The notes under the pieces are model-generated. The model saw nothing but the letters and a program-made list of their open reading frames with translations. It ran no database searches and had not been told where the DNA came from. Of a stretch of 64,000 bases of DNA, positions 62,727-64,000 are shown piece after piece. The DNA comes from JAGVSR01 sp963742405 (GTDB lineage Bacteria; Pseudomonadota; Alphaproteobacteria; Rhizobiales; Hyphomicrobiaceae): positions 62,001 to 126,000 of the forward strand of contig CAVUMB010000007.1 in the NCBI GenBank assembly GCA_963742405.1, read 5' to 3'. Made by a program: the position numbers and the translations under genes. The first letter of the stretch is position 1, and each line of letters opens with the position of its first letter.

Positions 62727-62749
62727 CTGTAGCGCGCGAGGGCCTTTCT

Positions 62750-63610
62750 TTGTTGCTGTATGGCTTGCCCGTTCTCTTCGTTCTATTCGCCTGGTGGTTC
62801 CTCACCGGTGCGGTGTTGTGGCTCGTCGGGCTGCCGCGGACGACAGTGCGCTGGTCAATGACCGTGGCAACGGTGGTTGGCCTGGGCGCGCTCGTCACAC
62901 TCTGGCAGACGGCCGGCGATACCTCGCCGGCCGCAGCCTACATCGCGTTTCTAGCCGCGCTCCTGGTCTGGGGCTGGCATGAGATGAGCTTCCTGACAGG
63001 AGTAGTGACGGGTCCCCGCACTACCGAGGCACCGCGCCGCGTGAGTGGTCGTGCGGGACTTTTGCCGGCCGTTGAAACGCTGATCTACCACGAGGCGGCC
63101 ATTCTTCTGACGGTCGGCATCCTGGCTGTGATGCTTGCGGGTCAGCCGAACGAAGTCGGGTTGTGGACCTTCGTCATCCTTTGGGTCATGCGCATCAGCG
63201 CCAAGTTGAACGTTTATCTCGGCGTGCCCAACCTGACGGAAGAATTTCTTCCCGCGCACCTGACCTATCTCAAAACGTATTTTTGCCGGCGCTCTATGAA
63301 TTTGCTGTTCCCAGTCTCCGTCACGCTATCGACCATCGCGACGTGGCTGTTAATCACGCAAGCAGGCAATTCCCTCACGCCCTTCGACACGATCGGTTTC
63401 ACCTTCCTGGCAACCCTCATGGCGCTAGCTCTGATCGAGCACTGGTTCCTTGTTGTCCCTCTTCCATCCGCATCGCTCTGGTCCTGGGGGCTTTGGTCGC
63501 GCGAGGCCGACGAACACGCGCAGCCGGCAGCACACGCCCACGCCCACGCCCGAGCCGCTGTACCGATCCAGCCCGACCCGCCGCAACCCGTCAGCGCGAC
63601 CATCTTCTAG
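62750..63610 (+). CDS. puhE: Photosynthetic complex assembly protein PuhE
   Basis: 286 aa from TTG at 62750; the first ATG in frame would remove a conserved helix. Seven or so transmembrane segments: LPVLFVLFAWWFLTGAVLWL, AAAYIAFLAALLVWGWHEMS, FVILWVMRISAKLNVYLG, and a His-rich C-terminal tail (HAQPAAHAHAHAR). The YLGVPNLTEEFLPAHLTYLK segment is the family mark. PuhE is thought to tune bacteriochlorophyll supply during assembly. The His-rich tail hints at metal binding. Confidence 0.93.
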   Translation: MLLYGLPVLFVLFAWWFLTGAVLWLVGLPRTTVRWSMTVATVVGLGALVTLWQTAGDTSPAAAYIAFLAALLVWGWHEMSFLTGVVTGPRTTEAPRRVSGRAGLLPAVETLIYHEAAILLTVGILAVMLAGQPNEVGLWTFVILWVMRISAKLNVYLGVPNLTEEFLPAHLTYLKTYFCRRSMNLLFPVSVTLSTIATWLLITQAGNSLTPFDTIGFTFLATLMALALIEHWFLVVPLPSASLWSWGLWSREADEHAQPAAHAHAHARAAVPIQPDPPQPVSATIF

Positions 63611-63660
63611 CCCCATTGCACCAAATCAACCGACCGACAGCATAAGAACGGAGAAGCAAA

Positions 63661-64000
63661 ATGGATTACCTGTCGATATTCCGCGAGCAGCTCGACGGCC
63701 TCAAGGCCGAGGGTCGCTACCGCGTCTTCGCGGACATCAAGCGGCAGTGTGGATCCTTCCCGACCGCGGTGCACCACACCGACGCCGGAGCGCGCCCGAT
63801 CACGGTCTGGTGCTCGAACGATTATCTCGGCATGGGCCAGCATCCGGTGGTCCTAGCCGCCATGCATCAGGCGATTGACGAAGCGGGCGCCGGTTCGGGT
63901 GGCACACGAAACATCTCCGGCACCACGCGCTACCATGTCGAACTTGAGCAAGAAATTGCCGACCTACATGGCAAGCAGTCAGCGCTTCTCTTCACCTCGG
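63661..64000 (+). CDS. hemA: 5-aminolevulinate synthase, 3' part outside window
   Basis: ATG at 63661 with GGAGAAG upstream; at least 113 aa, running off the window. Condenses glycine and succinyl-CoA, the first step of tetrapyrrole synthesis. Typical start MDYLSIFREQLDGLKAEGRY, then WCSNDYLGMGQHP and GAGSGGTRNISGTTRYH. Placement at the end of the puh operon links precursor supply to pigment assembly. Confidence 0.96.
   Translation, partial: MDYLSIFREQLDGLKAEGRYRVFADIKRQCGSFPTAVHHTDAGARPITVWCSNDYLGMGQHPVVLAAMHQAIDEAGAGSGGTRNISGTTRYHVELEQEIADLHGKQSALLFTS

Noticed and set aside
1..64000. CRISPR arrays, insertion sequences, rRNA genes or replication origin
   Set aside because: No spaced direct repeats, transposase frames, rRNA sequence or DnaA-box cluster were seen.

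Overview
This window is a nearly complete photosynthesis gene cluster (PGC) of a purple, bacteriochlorophyll-a-type alphaproteobacterium, followed to its right edge at hemA and preceded on the left by about 20 kb of unrelated accessory genes. Base composition is high in GC. The gene order (bchCXYZ-pufQBALM; crtEF back to back with crtDC; bchFNBHLM-lhaA-puhABC-acsF-puhE-hemA; a ppsR/aerR pair; bchG-bchP-bchID-bchO-crtIB) fits the Hyphomicrobiales/Rhodospirillales group. I cannot name the species.

Left part (1-20 kb). Two tandem NTF2/SnoaL-like proteins, a glutamine-synthetase-family ligase and a class III aminotransferase look like a small amine-catabolism set. recJ, a tRNA-Glu and a LysR regulator follow. 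From 7.3 to 11.9 kb lies a copper-acquisition cluster: a regulated leader with an intrinsic terminator, a DUF2946 upstream ORF (CruR/CutF type), a TonB-dependent receptor, a copper-uptake-associated protein and a YcnI-PCuAC fusion. Then come a SYLF protein, an RND efflux pair whose permease is frameshifted, an atypical SDR protein and a degenerate EAL-domain protein.

PGC part (20-64 kb). On the minus strand, bchC-bchX-bchY-bchZ-pufQ-pufB-pufA-pufL-pufM form a superoperon ending in a clear terminator, with no pufC or pufX between pufM and the terminator. crtE and crtF are one continuous 681-codon gene, divergent from crtD-crtC. A long minus-strand operon runs bchG-pucC-like-bchP-small membrane protein-HAD/CBS fusion-bchI-bchD-bchO, continuing as crtI-crtB-dxs and an unlisted 48-codon membrane protein. 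The regulators ppsR (two frameshifts as read) and aerR/ppaA sit between this operon and the plus-strand operon bchF-bchN-bchB-bchH-bchL-bchM-lhaA (one frameshift)-puhA-puhB-puhC-small ORF-acsF-puhE-hemA.

Together the genes would make bacteriochlorophyll from protoporphyrin (BchIDH, BchM, AcsF, BchNBL, BchF, BchXYZ, BchC, BchG, BchP), a spirilloxanthin-series carotenoid (CrtE, B, I, C, D, F), the LH1-reaction-centre core (PufBALM, PuhA) and its assembly factors (PufQ, LhaA, PuhB, PuhC, PuhE). Sites matching the PpsR/CrtJ consensus TGT-N12-ACA lie in the bchC, crtE/crtD, crtI and bchG promoters, in four cases with a second partial site exactly 8 bp away. Five one-base shifts, all reading as an extra base, break three otherwise well-conserved genes; sequence error is the simplest explanation but is not proven.
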